Part shown: one piece after another, positions 34,672 through 46,725 of the stretch
Layout of the letters: each line of letters starts with the position of its first letter
How positions within the stretch are numbered: position 1 is the first letter of the stretch
Source: Gonocerus acuteangulatus
Taxonomy: Eukaryota; Arthropoda; Insecta; Hemiptera; Coreidae
Assembly (NCBI GenBank): GCA_946811695.1
Contig: OX328123.1
Location: forward strand, 31,523,399 to 31,587,398
Direction: 5' to 3'
Length of the DNA stretch: 64,000 nt
Translations under genes and position numbers: made by a program
The notes under the pieces: generated by a model
Told to the model about the DNA's origin: nothing
Seen by the model: only the letters and a program-made list of their open reading frames with translations
Database searches by the model: none

Positions 34672-35455
34672 ATTGAACAAGAACAAGTCTTGAGGAAATC
34701 TTTTTTTCTTCAATTTAAATACTTTTATCAATATTTAGTCAATAAACCTGTGTTTTTTAATCGCTAATTTATGAATCGGTTCATAACTAAACAGTCGTTA
34801 TAATTGGTTAGTATATATCCAGTGTTTAAAAATATTGATTGCTTATTGATGAATCGGTTTACAACCAAATAGTCTTTATGAATATTTAATATATATCTTA
34901 TACGGAATCACCTGCAACTCTTGATCGCTAATTTATGGATCGGCTCATAACTAAATAGTCGTTAATAATAGTCGTACAAAGATAACTGTTGATTGCTAAT
35001 TTATGTATATGTTGACAACTAATTAATCTTTATCAATATTTACAATATAATCTATGTTATGTTATGTCTGAATCTAGGTCAGTTTAAGAAATTTTAGTGA
35101 ACGAAATCTTAAAGTTGCTCTACCTACTCTTGCAAGGCTTTGTATTTGTGTCGGCAGATACCTGTGTTATATTACCCTACAAGGGTTACTTCTCTTAGGG
35201 ATTAACTCCTAGCAGGTAAATTTCTAGTAAACCCTCTGTTTGTTTGGGACTGAACCGACTGTCTATTCGTTCATAGTATCTAACCGTTGTAAAGTTTATT
35301 TTCTACATTTAGGAATTAATATACATATGTAGACTAAATCATAGCAATTGTCTACCTTCGCCGTCGGTGATCTTAACAACGTAGACTCGCTAATGTTACC
35401 TGACCTAAGATAAATCGTAATTACAATTTGCTGCGACAACATGACATTTTATCAG
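34672..35455. repeat. Non-satellite block inside the array, shared with 60800-61260
   Basis: This block contains short internal repeats (GATTGCTAATTTATG-like) and a stretch with CTTTGTATTTGTGTCGGCAG, GTAGACTAAATCATAGCAA and AGACTCGCTAATGTTACC. The reverse complement of 60800-61260 carries the same landmarks in the same order, again between satellite monomers. No coding frame is evident. Confidence 0.8.
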
Positions 35456-35526
35456 AATTCCCTGCCTAATAAAGCCTATGAAGAATAATATGTCTAATAA
35501 AGCCTATCTAGTTGATAAAGAAGGAC

Positions 35527-37098
35527 AAAGAACAAGTCTTCAAGATTAAGTAGTATCTCCTGCCTTATAAAGCCTATATAGAATAATACGGCTAATAAAG
35601 CCTATCAGGTCGATACAGTAGTACTAAGAACAAGTCTTTAAGATTGAGTAGAAATCCCCTGCCTAATAAAGCCTACATAGAATAATACGGGTAATAAAGC
35701 TTATTTAGTGGATACAGAAGGACCAAGATTAAGAATCAATAATTGAGTAGAATCCTCTGCCTAATAAATCCTATATAGGACAATATGACTAATAAAGCCT
35801 ATCTTGTCGATACAGAAGGACCAAGAAAAAGTATTTAAGATCGACTAGAATCCCCTTCCTAATAACGCCTATATAGAATAATATGCCTAATAAAGCCAAT
35901 CTAGTGGATACAGAAGGATCAAGAACAAGTTCTCAAAATTGAGTAGATACCACTCCCTAATAAAGCCTATATAGAATAATATGCCTAATAAAGCCAATCT
36001 AGTTGATAAAGAAGGACCAAGAACAAGTATTCAAGTTTAAGTAGAATCCCCTTCCCACTTATGGCCTTATAGGATAGAAAGCCTAATAAAGCCTATCTAG
36101 TCGATACTGAAGGACCAAGAACAAGTCTTCACGATCGACTAGATTCCCCTGCCTAATAAAGCCTATATAGAATAATACGGCTAATAAAGCCTATCTAATT
36201 GATACAGAAGGACAAGGGACAATTCTTCAAGATTGAGTAGAATCCCCTGCCTAATAAAGTCTATATAGAATAATACGGCTAATAAAGCCTATCTAGTCGA
36301 TAGAGAAGGATCAAGAACAAGTCTTCAAGATTAAGTAGTATCTCCTGCCTTATAAAGCCTATATAGAATAATACGGCTAATAAAGCCTATCAGGTCGATA
36401 CAGTAGTACTAAGAACAAGTCTTTAAGATTGAGTAGAATCCCCTGCCTAATAAGGCCTACATAGAATAATACGGGTAATAAAGCTTATTTAGTGGATACA
36501 GAAGGACCAAGATTAAGAATCAATAATTGAGTAGAATCCTCTGCCTAATAAATCCTATATAGGACAATATGACTAATAAAGCCTATCTTGTCGATACAGA
36601 AGGACCAAGAAAAAGTATTTAAGATCGACTAGAATCCCCTTCCTAATAACGCCTATATAGAATAATATGCCTAATAAAGCCAATCTAGTGGATACAGAAG
36701 GATCAAGAACAAGTTCTCAAAATTGAGTAGATACCACTCCCTAATAAAGCCTATATAGAATAATATGCCTAATAAAGCCAATCTAGTTGATAAAGAAGGA
36801 CCAAGAACAAATATTCAAGTTTAAGTAGAATCCCCTTCCCACTTATGGCCTTATAGGATAGAAAGCCTAATAAAGCCTATCTAGTCGATACTGAAGGACC
36901 AAGAACAAGTCTTCACGATCGACTAGATTCCCCTGCCTAATAAAGCCTATATAGAATAATACGGCTAATAAAGCCTATCTAATTGATACAGAAGGACAAG
37001 GGACAAGTCTTCAAGATTGAGTAGAATCCCCTGCCTAATAAAGTCTATATAGAATAATACGGCTAATAAAGCCTATCTAGTCGATAGAGAAGGATCAA
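35527..37098. repeat. Higher-order repeat of the 98-bp satellite (~785 bp, two copies)
   Basis: Diagnostic variant monomers recur about 785 bp apart: ACGGGTAATAAAGCTTATTT at ~35688 and ~36473, and CAGGTCGATACAGTAGTAC at ~35605 and ~36390. The spacing equals eight monomers. The two copies (about 35527-36312 and 36313-37098) are much more alike to each other than neighbouring monomers are, which points to a recent block duplication. Confidence 0.85.
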
Positions 37099-38818
37099 GA
37101 ACTAGTCTTCAAGATTGAGTAAAATCCCCCGCCTAATAAAGCCTATATAGAATAATACGGCTAATAAAGCCTATCTAATGGATACAGAAGGACCAAGAAC
37201 AAGTATTCAAGATTAAATGGAATCCCCTGCGTAATAAAAGATTGAGTAGAATCTCAAGCGTAATAAAACCTATATAGAATAACCTAATAAAGCCTATGTA
37301 GTGGATACAGAAGGATCAAAAACCAGTATTCAAGATTAAATGGAATCCCCTGAGTAATAAAACCTATATAGAATAATGTGCCTAATAAAGCTTTTCTATT
37401 GGATACATAAGGACCAAGAACAAGTTTTCAAGATTGAGTACAATCCCCTGCCTAATAAAGCCTATATAGAATAATATGCCTAATAAAGCCTATCTAGTAG
37501 ATACAGAAGGATGAAATACAAGTATTCAAGATTAAATGGAATCCCCTACATAATAAAACCTATATAGAATAATATGCCTAATAAAGGCTATCTATTGGAT
37601 ACATAAGGACCAAGAACAAATCTTCAAGATTGAGTAGAATCCCCTGCCTAATAAAGCCATAATAGAATAATATGCCTAATAAAGCCTATCTAGTCGATAT
37701 ATAAGGACCAAGAACAAGTCTTCGAGATGTAGCAGAATCCCCTGCCTATGTAGAATAATATGCCTAATATAGCCTATCTAGTAGATAAGGAGGACCAAGA
37801 ACAAGTATTCAAGATTGAGTAGAATCTCATGCGTAATAAAACCTGTATAGAATAATATGCTTAATAAAGCGTATCAAGTAAATAAGGAGGAACAAAAACA
37901 AGTCTTCAAGATTAAGTAGAATGCATGCCTAATAAAGCCCTTATAGAATAATATGCCTAAAAAAGCCCATCTAGTGGATACATCAAGACCAAGAAGAGGC
38001 CTTCAAGTTTGAGTAGAATCCTCTGCCTATGAATACCTATATAGAATGATATGCCTAATGAAGCCTAACTAGTGGATACAGAAGGACCAAAAACAAGTAT
38101 CCAAGATTGAGTAGAATCCTCTGTCTAATAAAACCTATATAGAATAATATGCCTAATAATGCCTGTCTGGTAGATACAGAAGGATGAAATACAAGTATTC
38201 AAGATTAAGTAGAATCCCCTGCCTAATAAAGCCTATCTAGGGGATACAGAAATACCAAAAAAAGTCTTCGAGATTAGTAGAATCCTCTGTCTAGTAAAAC
38301 CTATGTAGAAGAATATGCAAATAAAGCCTATCTAGTCGATACTGAAGGATCAAAGACAAGTCTTCAAGATTGAATAGAATCGCCTGCCTTATAAAAATCT
38401 ATATAGAATAATATGCCTAATAAAGCCTATCTAGTGGATATGTAAGGACGAAGAACAAGTATTCAAAATTGAGTAGTATCTCCTACCTTATAAAGCCTAT
38501 ATAGAATAATATGCCTAATAAAGCCTATCTAGTCGATACAGAAGGATGAAAGACAAGTGTTCAAGATTGAATAGAATCCCCTGCCTAATAAAACCTATAT
38601 AGAATAATATGCCTAATTAAGCCTATATAGTGGATATGTAAGGACTAAGAACAAGTATTCAAGATTGAGTAGAATCCCCTGCCTAATAAAACCTATAAAG
38701 AATGATATGCCTAATGAAGCCTATCTAGTGTATACAGATGGACCAAGAACAAGCCTCAAGATTGAGTCAAATCCCCTGCCTAATAATGCCTATGTAGAAT
38801 AATATGCCTAATAAAGCT

Positions 38819-39340
38819 GATAATTTTTTTGTGGTTTCTAAAATGTTTTTATTGTTAGAATACTGCTGTGTTTGGGGACCTTTATACTTAAGGCAATTTG
38901 TAAATTGTAGAGGGGACAATTAAATTCAAAGAAATTATTTACGTTTGTTGCATTTAAATTTTGTTGTGAAAAAACGAAAAATTACTATTATGCCACAAAA
39001 TGACTTACAAGAATATTGGAATTTCAAAACCAATCAACTGAAAATAATAATTTTTAATAATGGGGTAGCAAAGCATTTAAAAAGAAGTTGGAATGTAAAT
39101 GCTATGTAGAAGTACAATTGTAAGTTTAAATTATAATAATAATAATAATGTTAGAAAGGAGTAATATTATTGACTTATTTGATACAAATAAATAAATTAA
39201 AAGTGATATAGAACGACTTCGCTAAAATGTTAAGAGGCAGTTAAAAAATATTAAAAAAATAACTTACCTTAAATTAAGATGGATGTACTAGAATGTCACT
39301 ACAGTCTTGTAGAGATATAAAGCAACCAATTAAAATGTGA
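38819..39340. other. Gene-free stretch between satellite and repeat A module
   Basis: AT-rich DNA with a short AAT repeat near 39136. No gene was recognised. Confidence 0.45.
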
Positions 39341-39473
39341 GGTAAATAGAGGAAAAACGCCGTTCGTGGTGGTAGACAATCTTACAAGGCATTTCGTTCA
39401 GAAATACCCGAAATATTGTTTCTAATTTTACGTATCCTATTTTATTGCCAAATAGATTTATATTCTATAATCA

Positions 39474-39524
<51 letters not shown>

Positions 39525-41375
39525 CAGTAAAGAACTAAGGGTAATACATGAAAATAGGGAATACCAAGAACAATTCTAAAATACGAAATCAAAACCAGTA
39601 CTGTAATCTAGATATTCATACGGCATCTTCGAATTCTAACAAACAAAATAATGCTTTTAATTATACATATCCTGTTTACTGAAAAATACATTAGACTACT
39701 ATAAGCAAGTACAAAAATAACGAGCTGTGAAAAAAAAACTTCGGGAAACACACAAATAGATCCGTTTAAATAAAGGAAACTAACTAAGTTTTAAGCACTT
39801 ATTTCTCCTAATGTGACGACCCCATCAAACATTTCTGTAAAACATTTTTTGTAGAGAATTTAGTAAGCTTTCGAACTGTTACATTTCAATTGCCACGATC
39901 TCCTAACCCTTTTCGAGATATTAAGGAAAAAATACGAAGGGGGCCTAATAGATATTCATAAGGGATCTGAGAACCCCAAGATTCCGCAAAAATAAAATAT
40001 TCTAATTATGCGTATCCTGTTTTATTGGCAAATACATTTGACTACTATAAACAATTGCAAACAATAGGGAATATGCCAAAGAACTCGGATTAGGAGCCTC
40101 GACAGTTTCAAGACATTTGAAGGAAATCGGCAAATCCAAAACTGACATTTCATACGGTACAGCCTGATATATTTCTAACAATGAATTGTTTTTCTTATTT
40201 TAATTAATCTATTTTATTGTCAAATACATTATCCAACTATAAGCAATGTAAAAATAGGAATAAAAACAGACAAAAAGAACTGTTCGAATAAACGAAATCA
40301 ATTACTTCAAATTTTAAGCACTTATTTCTCCGATTGACATCGCTTATTCAAAACTTTCTTTAGAACCTTTCTTGTAGACCATTTAGTAAGCTTTCGAATG
40401 GTAACCTTTCGCTTCCCAAGATTTTCAACCGTTTTCGAGATATTAAGAAATTATACGAAGTTCCCAAAACTTTTCATTATTTCTGACAACAGAAAATTGG
40501 TCTCATTTTACCTATCCTGTTTTACACACACATACATTTTCCTTAAAAATACAACATAAGAAATTAAAAAAATAAAAAGCAATAAAAAACCAAGGGAAAG
40601 AGACAAAAATTACAAAAAGAACGACAAAAACCCGTTCATCAGAACAAAACAGACGTATTTGAAGTTTTAAGCATTTATTTCTCCGATTGACATAACCTAA
40701 TCAAAAATAGTTTTAGAATCATTTTTGTAGAAAATTTAGTAAGCTTTCAAATAGTTTCAATCCACTTACCACGATTTCCCAACCGTGTTCGAGATATTAA
40801 TGAAAGTATACGAAGTTTCCAAAACTTTTCATATCTGTTCATAAAATATTTTATTCTAACCCTTCCTTAACTCTAAACGTAACATAACTTTCAACATATT
40901 AGTTTTAATGAAAGTAGAACATGCAGATAATGTTTCAACTGAATCCCGTTATTCTAAGTACCCAAACCAAAAACGGTATTCAAAAACTATTTTTCCAATT
41001 TTCTCGACAACGGTTAAAGCTATCGCCTTGAAAATGGTTTCATTCGTTTTTCTAGCCCAAGAAGCCTATAAAACGAGTACTTACAAGCTTATTAACTCAA
41101 AAATGTAAGCGTTACGATTTTTTCTGCGCGAATTTCGCCCCAAACGCCATCTTCCAGTGGGCGGATTTTGCTGGTTAGTATATAATATTAACTTGCTGGT
41201 TGTATATTATTATATACAAATTTGAACCACCGTTATTTTCGGTTTCTAGGGGTTCTGAAACGCAAAATTTTCTAGTCGGCACTTCCGGATTGTTTCATTG
41301 TATCAACCTTATAAGCGGGGTTCCTCCCTATGGGGGAGGGAGGAACCGCGCTAAAATAAAATAAAATAAAACCAA
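39341..41375 (-). repeat. Repeat A copy 6 (minus)
   Basis: On the minus strand it starts with the hairpin terminus at about 41345-41375, has no long TA tract, keeps TCGTAACGCTTACA and TAGAATAACGGGATTCA, and continues through repeated TTATAGTAGTCAAATGTATTTG modules. It ends by the AAACGCCGTTCGTGGTGG segment at 39355 that adjoins the satellite side. An A tract of about 39 lies at 39479-39517. It mirrors 59100-60735 landmark for landmark. Confidence 0.75.
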
Positions 41376-41393
41376 CAGCATAAAGGCAGTTGA

Positions 41394-41603
41394 TGTTTGG
41401 TAGTAGAATGTGATCTACTGTGTAGTGAGTAGTTGAGATAAGGCCCGCTAGAGTCGCTTGTAAAACATATGGTACATAGATTGTCATTCTTAAACAAAAG
41501 ACACTAGGTAGTTTTCCAGCAGTTTGTGAGATACAGCTATGTAATAAAGAGATGCTATTTACTATTTAATCTGTGCGAGTTATTTACACCTAATTACTAA
41601 ACA
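41394..41603 (+). repeat. 5' LTR
   Basis: 210 bp with TG..CA ends. It differs from the 3' LTR at three positions that I could see (98.6% identity). AATAAAGAGATG near its 3' side could act as a polyadenylation signal. Confidence 0.95.
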
Positions 41604-41720
41604 TGGTGTCAGGTGTGTTACGCGTCTTAAGAAAAGAATAAAGGACAATTTAGCGAGCAATCAGGTGAGCTGTGAATAATTGAGTTTACCTTTTTGTGAA
41701 TAGTTTTTTCAACATAAAAC

Positions 41721-42738
41721 ATGGAGAACGAATTTGTAATGCCAGGTCCTTTAGTTTTCGATGAGAACTTAGGCAATAACTGGAAAAAATGGAGACAAAA
41801 ATTTGACAATTATATGATTGCATCAGGTAAAAATAAACTAAAAGATGAAAAACGGAAAATAGCATTATTTTTGAATTATATTGGAGATGAAGGTCTTGAT
41901 GTATATAATAATATGATTTTTGAGAAAAATAAAGATGATGATATGAGGACCCTGAAAGACGATTGATGGATTTGCAGCCTATTCTATTCCCATGATTAAT
42001 GTTCCTATGGAAACTTATCAGTTTAATTGCTTGAAGCAGAAGGGGATGCAGAATTTTGACCAGCACTTGACTGATTTGAAGAAACAAGCTGCAAAATGCC
42101 AGTTTACTTGCAGTAACTGCAACAAATCATATGCAGAAAGAATGATACGAGATCATTTGGTGCTAAACTGTCCATATAAAGACCTTCAGAATAGTTTGTT
42201 GAAAAAACCTGAGCATACGTTGCCGGAGATTGGGAATGCTTACCGGACGTACGAACTAAGCGAGCGTTTCATGAAAGATCTGCATACGAGTCGAGATGAA
42301 GTTTTTGCTATGAATCGTACGCCAATGACTGATGGGAGATCAACTCAAAAAACAACTAATATGAAGAAATGTCGGTACTGTTCATATATGCATGGTGAAC
42401 TACCAGAGAAATGTCCAGCTTATGGTAAGATATGTAATTTTTGCCAAGGTCTGAACCATTTCGCCAGATGTTGCGAAAGAAGGAAGTCTAAAACTACCTT
42501 TTATGAAAATCGTGCCAGGAGCTCGGGTAACTGGGGATCAAGCGGTAAAGGAGACACAGAAAATGGACGAGACAGGAAGAGAATCTCCAAGGAGGATGCC
42601 CTGACGGTGGAATCGAAGATGTCTGCAGGTACCAGCAGTGATACTCCACAAAAGGTATATTTAGATTCATTAATTACTATGAAATTCGGAGACAAGAAAT
42701 GGATGTATCCAATTAGTATAGGAGAAACCGAAATTTAA
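41721..42738 (+). pseudogene. gag of the LTR element, frameshifted
   Basis: The first frame (41721-41966) gives an N-terminal Gag segment (FDENLGNNWKKWRQKFDNYM). A frameshift near 41960 moves the reading into 41992-42738. There the C-terminal part contains a Cys-rich pair (CRYCSYMH..KC and CNFCQGLNHFARCC, a CCHC knuckle) followed by a basic region. The frame enters the protease region and meets a stop at 42736-42738, just before DTGSD. Gag would have packaged the element RNA. The lesions make this copy non-functional. Confidence 0.88.
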
Positions 42739-45276
42739 TTTAAAGTAGACACGGGATCAGATGTCAACATATTGCCCTTAAATATATTTAAGAAAATAGC
42801 CCCTTCTGGGTAAATATAGTATTAAACTATCTGATAATGCTGTACCTGTTGTTCGGCCAGTTCGGAGGATTCCTGAATGTTTGAAGGATAGACTGAGAGG
42901 TGTGTTAAATGATTTAGAGGACCAAGGGTGAATGACTTAGTAATTGTTGAGAAACCAGACTCTTCACTGAGATTGTGCTTGAATCCTATGGACTTGAATA
43001 AATTTGTCAGGCGTGAACATTTTGAAATTCCATCAGTTGAAGGACTAACCTGTAAGTTGGCTGGCAGTACTGTTTATTCCGTTCTGGATTTGAAACAGGG
43101 GTTTTATCACATGGAGTTGGATGAGGCTTCAAGTTTCATGTGCACATTCAACACTCCTTTTAAGCGATATAGATTCTTGAGCGCCCCTTTTGGTTTGGCA
43201 AGCAATCCAGGAATATTTCAGCGGGAGATAATCAAGATTTTCGGAGATATAGATGGTTTAGAGATTTTTTTTGATGACCTGATAGTACATGCTAAGACAG
43301 AACGTGAGCATGATTTAATTTTAGATAAGGCTATGGATCGAGTTTTAAAGAATGGCGTTCGCTTTAATTCGGATAAATTGCAATACAAAGTGAAGTCTGT
43401 CAAATATTTGGGAATGATATTTACAGCAGAAGGGGCAAGGTGCGACCCTGATCGGGTAAAAGTGATTAAAAATATGCCTGAACCTCGAACGAAGAAACAA
43501 TTACAGAGGTTTATGGGAGTCGTCAACTATTTAAATCCTTTTCTTCCAAATTTAGCTGAGCAGTCAGTGCCTCTTCGCATACTTTTGAAGAATGGCGTGA
43601 AATGGTGTTGGGGGGAAGAACAACAGCTATCTTTTGGACGAATAAAAGAGTTGGTATGTAATACACCAATATTGCAGCTGTTTGACCCCAAGTTGGATGT
43701 TACATTACAGTGTGATGCTTCAAAAGGATCACTGGGCGTGTGCCTCCTACAAAATGGTAAACCTGTTTCTTTTTCATCTCAGAGTTTGACACCAACAGAG
43801 CAGAGATATTCCATGGTTGAAAAGGAGCTGTTGGGTATCTGCTATGGAGTACAGCGATACCATTAATTTATATATGGGCATCCAGTAACTGTCCACACCG
43901 ACCATCGTCCCTTAGTGGCCATTCTACGGAAGGACATTCACAAGAATACGGCAAGGATACAGAGGATGCAGCTGAAACTCTTGAAATATCAGCTGGATGT
44001 CCAATACAGGCCAGGAAATCAGATGTATATAGCCGATTTTTTGTCGAGGATTCCGAATTCTGAGCATGTCTCAGATGACCCATCATTACTGGAAGTCGTA
44101 CATTCGGTCAGTCTTTGCGATTATTTCCCAGTTAGTGAACAATTTCTCTTAGAGCTGAAGGAAGAAACTGAAAAAGACGAGATCCTTAATTGTGTAATTA
44201 GAATGGTTGATGGAGGCTGGGAGGATATGCATCGTCCAGACTTAGGTGCGGACATTAAATATTATTATAAGTTGAAAAATGAGTTGTTTGTAAAAGAAGG
44301 TGTACTTTTTTTCAACGATCGGATTGTCATCCCGAAGGCTCTTCAGAGGGCTACGCTACAAAAAATTCACGATCGCTCGAATTGTGGCGTAAACAAAACT
44401 AGAAACCTAGCAAAAACTGTAGTTTTTTGGAGAAATATGGGAAGTGAAATAGAAAAATATGTGCTGGGATGTTTTGTGTGCAACAGTCATTACTCGAGAA
44501 ATGTGAAGGAGCCTTTACTTACTTCCGAGCTTCCATTGTACCCTATCCAAAAAGTTGGTATAGATATATGCCAGGAAAACAAAGAATTATATCTGGTTCT
44601 AGAAGATTATTATTCTAGGTGGTTAGAAATAATTCCTATTGCTTCAAAGTCAGTAGCGTGCATTATAAGGAGTTTGAACCCTGTTTTTGCCACTCATGGC
44701 GTTCCACAATTTGTGAGAAGTGATAACAGTCCTTTCAACAGCTTCGAATTCCGTGAATTTGGTCGAGATTGGGGATTCACACTGGTAACTTCAAGCCCTG
44801 GATATCCCAAGTCGAATGGTATGGCAGAAAAAGGAGTAGACATAGCGAAACGGATTCTCAGAAGAAACAAGGATTGGCAGAGAGCGTTGCCGCATTACCG
44901 ATCAACTCCTTTGCAGTCTTTGGGAGGTCTTGCACCATCTCAGTTGTTGATGAGTAGGAAACTAAGGTCAGACATTCCTATGGTTTCCAGTTCTTTAATG
45001 CCCAAGATAGTTGACAGAGAGCTTTTTGAAGAGATAGATGATTTGAACAAACGGAAGATGAAGGTTCATTATGACAGATCAGCTACCAAGGAAAGAAAAC
45101 CCTTCTCAGTTGGTGATAGAGTGTGGTATTGGAATCAAGAGGAATGGCGTACAGGCAAGATAGATAGAAGATTGAAGGAACCGCGATCTTACTTGATCAG
45201 AGACGATGAAACCGGTGCTGTCTACAGGAGAACATCAGTTCATATTAGAGTCTTCAGGGAGTATAATTTCAAATAA
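42739..45276 (+). pseudogene. pol of the LTR element: PR, RT, RNase H, integrase with breaks
   Basis: The protease motif DTGSDVN follows the stop at 42738, and the frame is lost again by ~42810. RT runs from 42928: VYSVLDLKQGFYHMEL, LSAPFGLASNPGIF and FFDD at the catalytic site. RNase H begins (LQCDASKGSLG) before an in-frame TAA at 43864-43866 and resumes with TDHRPL. The integrase has the zinc region with one expected His replaced (IHDRSNCGV), a CFVC pair and a DDE triad in VGIDI, VRSDN and MAEKG. A C-terminal basic domain follows and the frame ends at 45276. At least four defects rule out activity. Confidence 0.9.
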
Positions 45277-45329
45277 GAAAAATGTTTTAATGTTTTCTAG
45301 TTCATATTAGGAGCTCTAAGGCCATGTGT

Positions 45330-45369
<40 letters not shown>

Positions 45370-45511
45370 TTTATTCCCACCTTTGTTTTCTTATGATATT
45401 TCTTTTCATTTATTTTTCTGTTTTGTCATTGAAGTTTTGTATTTATGTAATTTTAAATGTGTATATATGTATATTGAATCTGTACTATCGGTAGCTAAAT
45501 TGAGGTGGGAG

Positions 45512-45721
45512 TGTTTGGTAGTACAATGTGATCTACTGTGTAGTGAGTAGTTGAGATAAGGCCCGCTAGAGTCGCTTGTAAAACATATGGCACATAGATT
45601 GTCATTCTTAAACAAAAGACACTAGGTAGTTTTCCAGCAGTTTGTGAGATACAGCCATGTAATAAAGAGATGCTATTTACTATTTAATCTGTGCGAGTTA
45701 TTTACACCTAATTACTAAACA
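45512..45721 (+). repeat. 3' LTR
   Basis: 210 bp, identical to the 5' LTR except three substitutions. It is preceded by a T tract (about 45340-45368) in the 3' untranslated region and by the purine-rich tract. Confidence 0.95.
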
Positions 45722-45726
45722 GTTGA

Positions 45727-46200
45727 AAATATTCAAAAGGCGTTCAAAGGAATCTCTCTTAGAAAGCTATATTTCTAACAATAATTGTTTTTTTTTCTTA
45801 TTTTACTTATTCTGTTTTATTGTCAAATACATTTTACTACTATAAGCAATTAAAAAATAACAAGAAATAAATACAGACAAAAAGAACCGTTCATATAAAC
45901 GAAATCAATTACTTCAAAGTTTTAAGCACTTATTTTTCCGATTGGCATCGCCTAATCAGAACTTTCCTTAGAACCTTTTTTGTAGAGCATTAAGTAAGCT
46001 TTCGAATGGTAATCTTCCGCTTACCATGATTCCTAACCGTTTTCGATGTATTAAGGAAAATACACTAAGTTCCCAAAACTTTACATGTCTTTTAATAAAA
46101 TATTTTATTCTAACCCTTCCTTAACTCCAAACTTAACCTAAATTTCAAAATTTTAGTTGTAATGAAATTTAAACTTACAGAAAATAATGTCAGCAGACAT
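45727..46200 (-). repeat. Repeat A copy 7 (minus), truncated
   Basis: It continues the repeat A unit cut by the LTR element: AAAATATTCAAAAGGCGTT, ATTGTCAAATACATTTTAC, AACGAAATCAATTACTTC, and TAACCCTTCCTTAACTCCAA near 46110. The short frames on the minus strand are not genes. Confidence 0.65.
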
Positions 46201-46298
46201 GAGTTCGTATACTTGGAAAACACTAGATACCTAGGTAAAATGTGAATGATAGATTCGTAGCTAAACTTGCTGTCTCTTTTTAACACCGGCATTTCTAC

Positions 46299-46340
46299 AC
46301 TGCAGCCCCCTCAGACCCCCCCCCCTTATATACGCCCATG
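46299..46340. mobile_element. MITE B, terminal fragment
   Basis: Only the right end survives: CTGCAGCCCCCTC, a C run and TATATACGCCCATG, matching 62085-62128. Confidence 0.6.
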
Positions 46341-46344
46341 ACAG

Positions 46345-46432
46345 GCCACGCCCGACGTTGCTTAACTTCGGTGATCAACGGGAACGCCCCTCCCCCCCCC
46401 ATAGCATTCAACGTGGCTATGGCCGTAGACGG
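46345..46432 (-). pseudogene. 5S rRNA-derived fragment
   Basis: On the minus strand it has GCCATAGCCACGTTGAATGC, then a degenerate G-rich centre, then ATCACCGAAGTTAAGCAACG and TCGGGCGTGGCC, all in 5S rRNA order. The 3' third of 5S is missing and no SINE tail follows. It is either a truncated 5S SINE or a 5S pseudogene. Confidence 0.72.
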
Positions 46433-46725
46433 TAAAATTATTGTTAGGAAAGTTCCCTATCTATTTTAAATATTAAATAATAAATAAATATTGAATAAGG
46501 TTAGACCCTATAGGGTTTGTATGAGTTTGCATTAGATTCCTAATTCCACTAGAAGTGCAAAAATTATTATGTAGAGCACTCTATTAACAGAAAGCCCACT
46601 CTCTTCATAAATAAAGAACTTAATGGATCGGTCATAATGTTCTACCTCTTTGGCCTACTCTTTATGGCCTAGCAAGGAGGTTGCTCTGATAGTTATCTGT
46701 CCTATCAATACAAATTTGTACATTC

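Larger units (their letters stand above)
33366..38818. repeat. 98-bp satellite array, about 48 units
   Basis: The monomers read CCTAATAAAGCCTATATAG, then CCTAATAAAGCCTATCTAG with GGATACAGAAGGACCAAG and ATTGAGTAGAATCCCCTGC. The repeat distance is about 98 bp (for example 33430 to 33528). Each monomer contains two related half-units beginning CCTAATAAAGCC. The array is interrupted by a non-satellite block (about 34672-35455). It joins the hairpin end of repeat A directly at 33365. Array ends on the right are more diverged than the centre. Confidence 0.93.
41394..45721 (+). mobile_element. Gypsy-type LTR retrotransposon (mag-like), defective
   Basis: Two 210-bp LTRs (TGTTTGG...ACTAAACA) enclose gag and pol. 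The exact 5-bp target duplication GTTGA stands at 41389-41393 and 45722-45726. A candidate primer-binding site TGGTGTCAGGTGTG abuts the 5' LTR, and a purine run TTGAGGTGGGAG precedes the 3' LTR. Gene order is gag-PR-RT-RNaseH-IN and no env-like frame follows. The double Cys knuckle and CTFNTPFKRYRFL in RT resemble the mag clade. The unoccupied relative of the target is at about 31800-31850. Confidence 0.95.

Noticed and set aside
33366..38818. Regular ~98-bp repeats suggesting a CRISPR-like array
   Set aside because: Whole monomers repeat without unique spacers, unit sequences diverge gradually, and the context is eukaryotic. It is a satellite.
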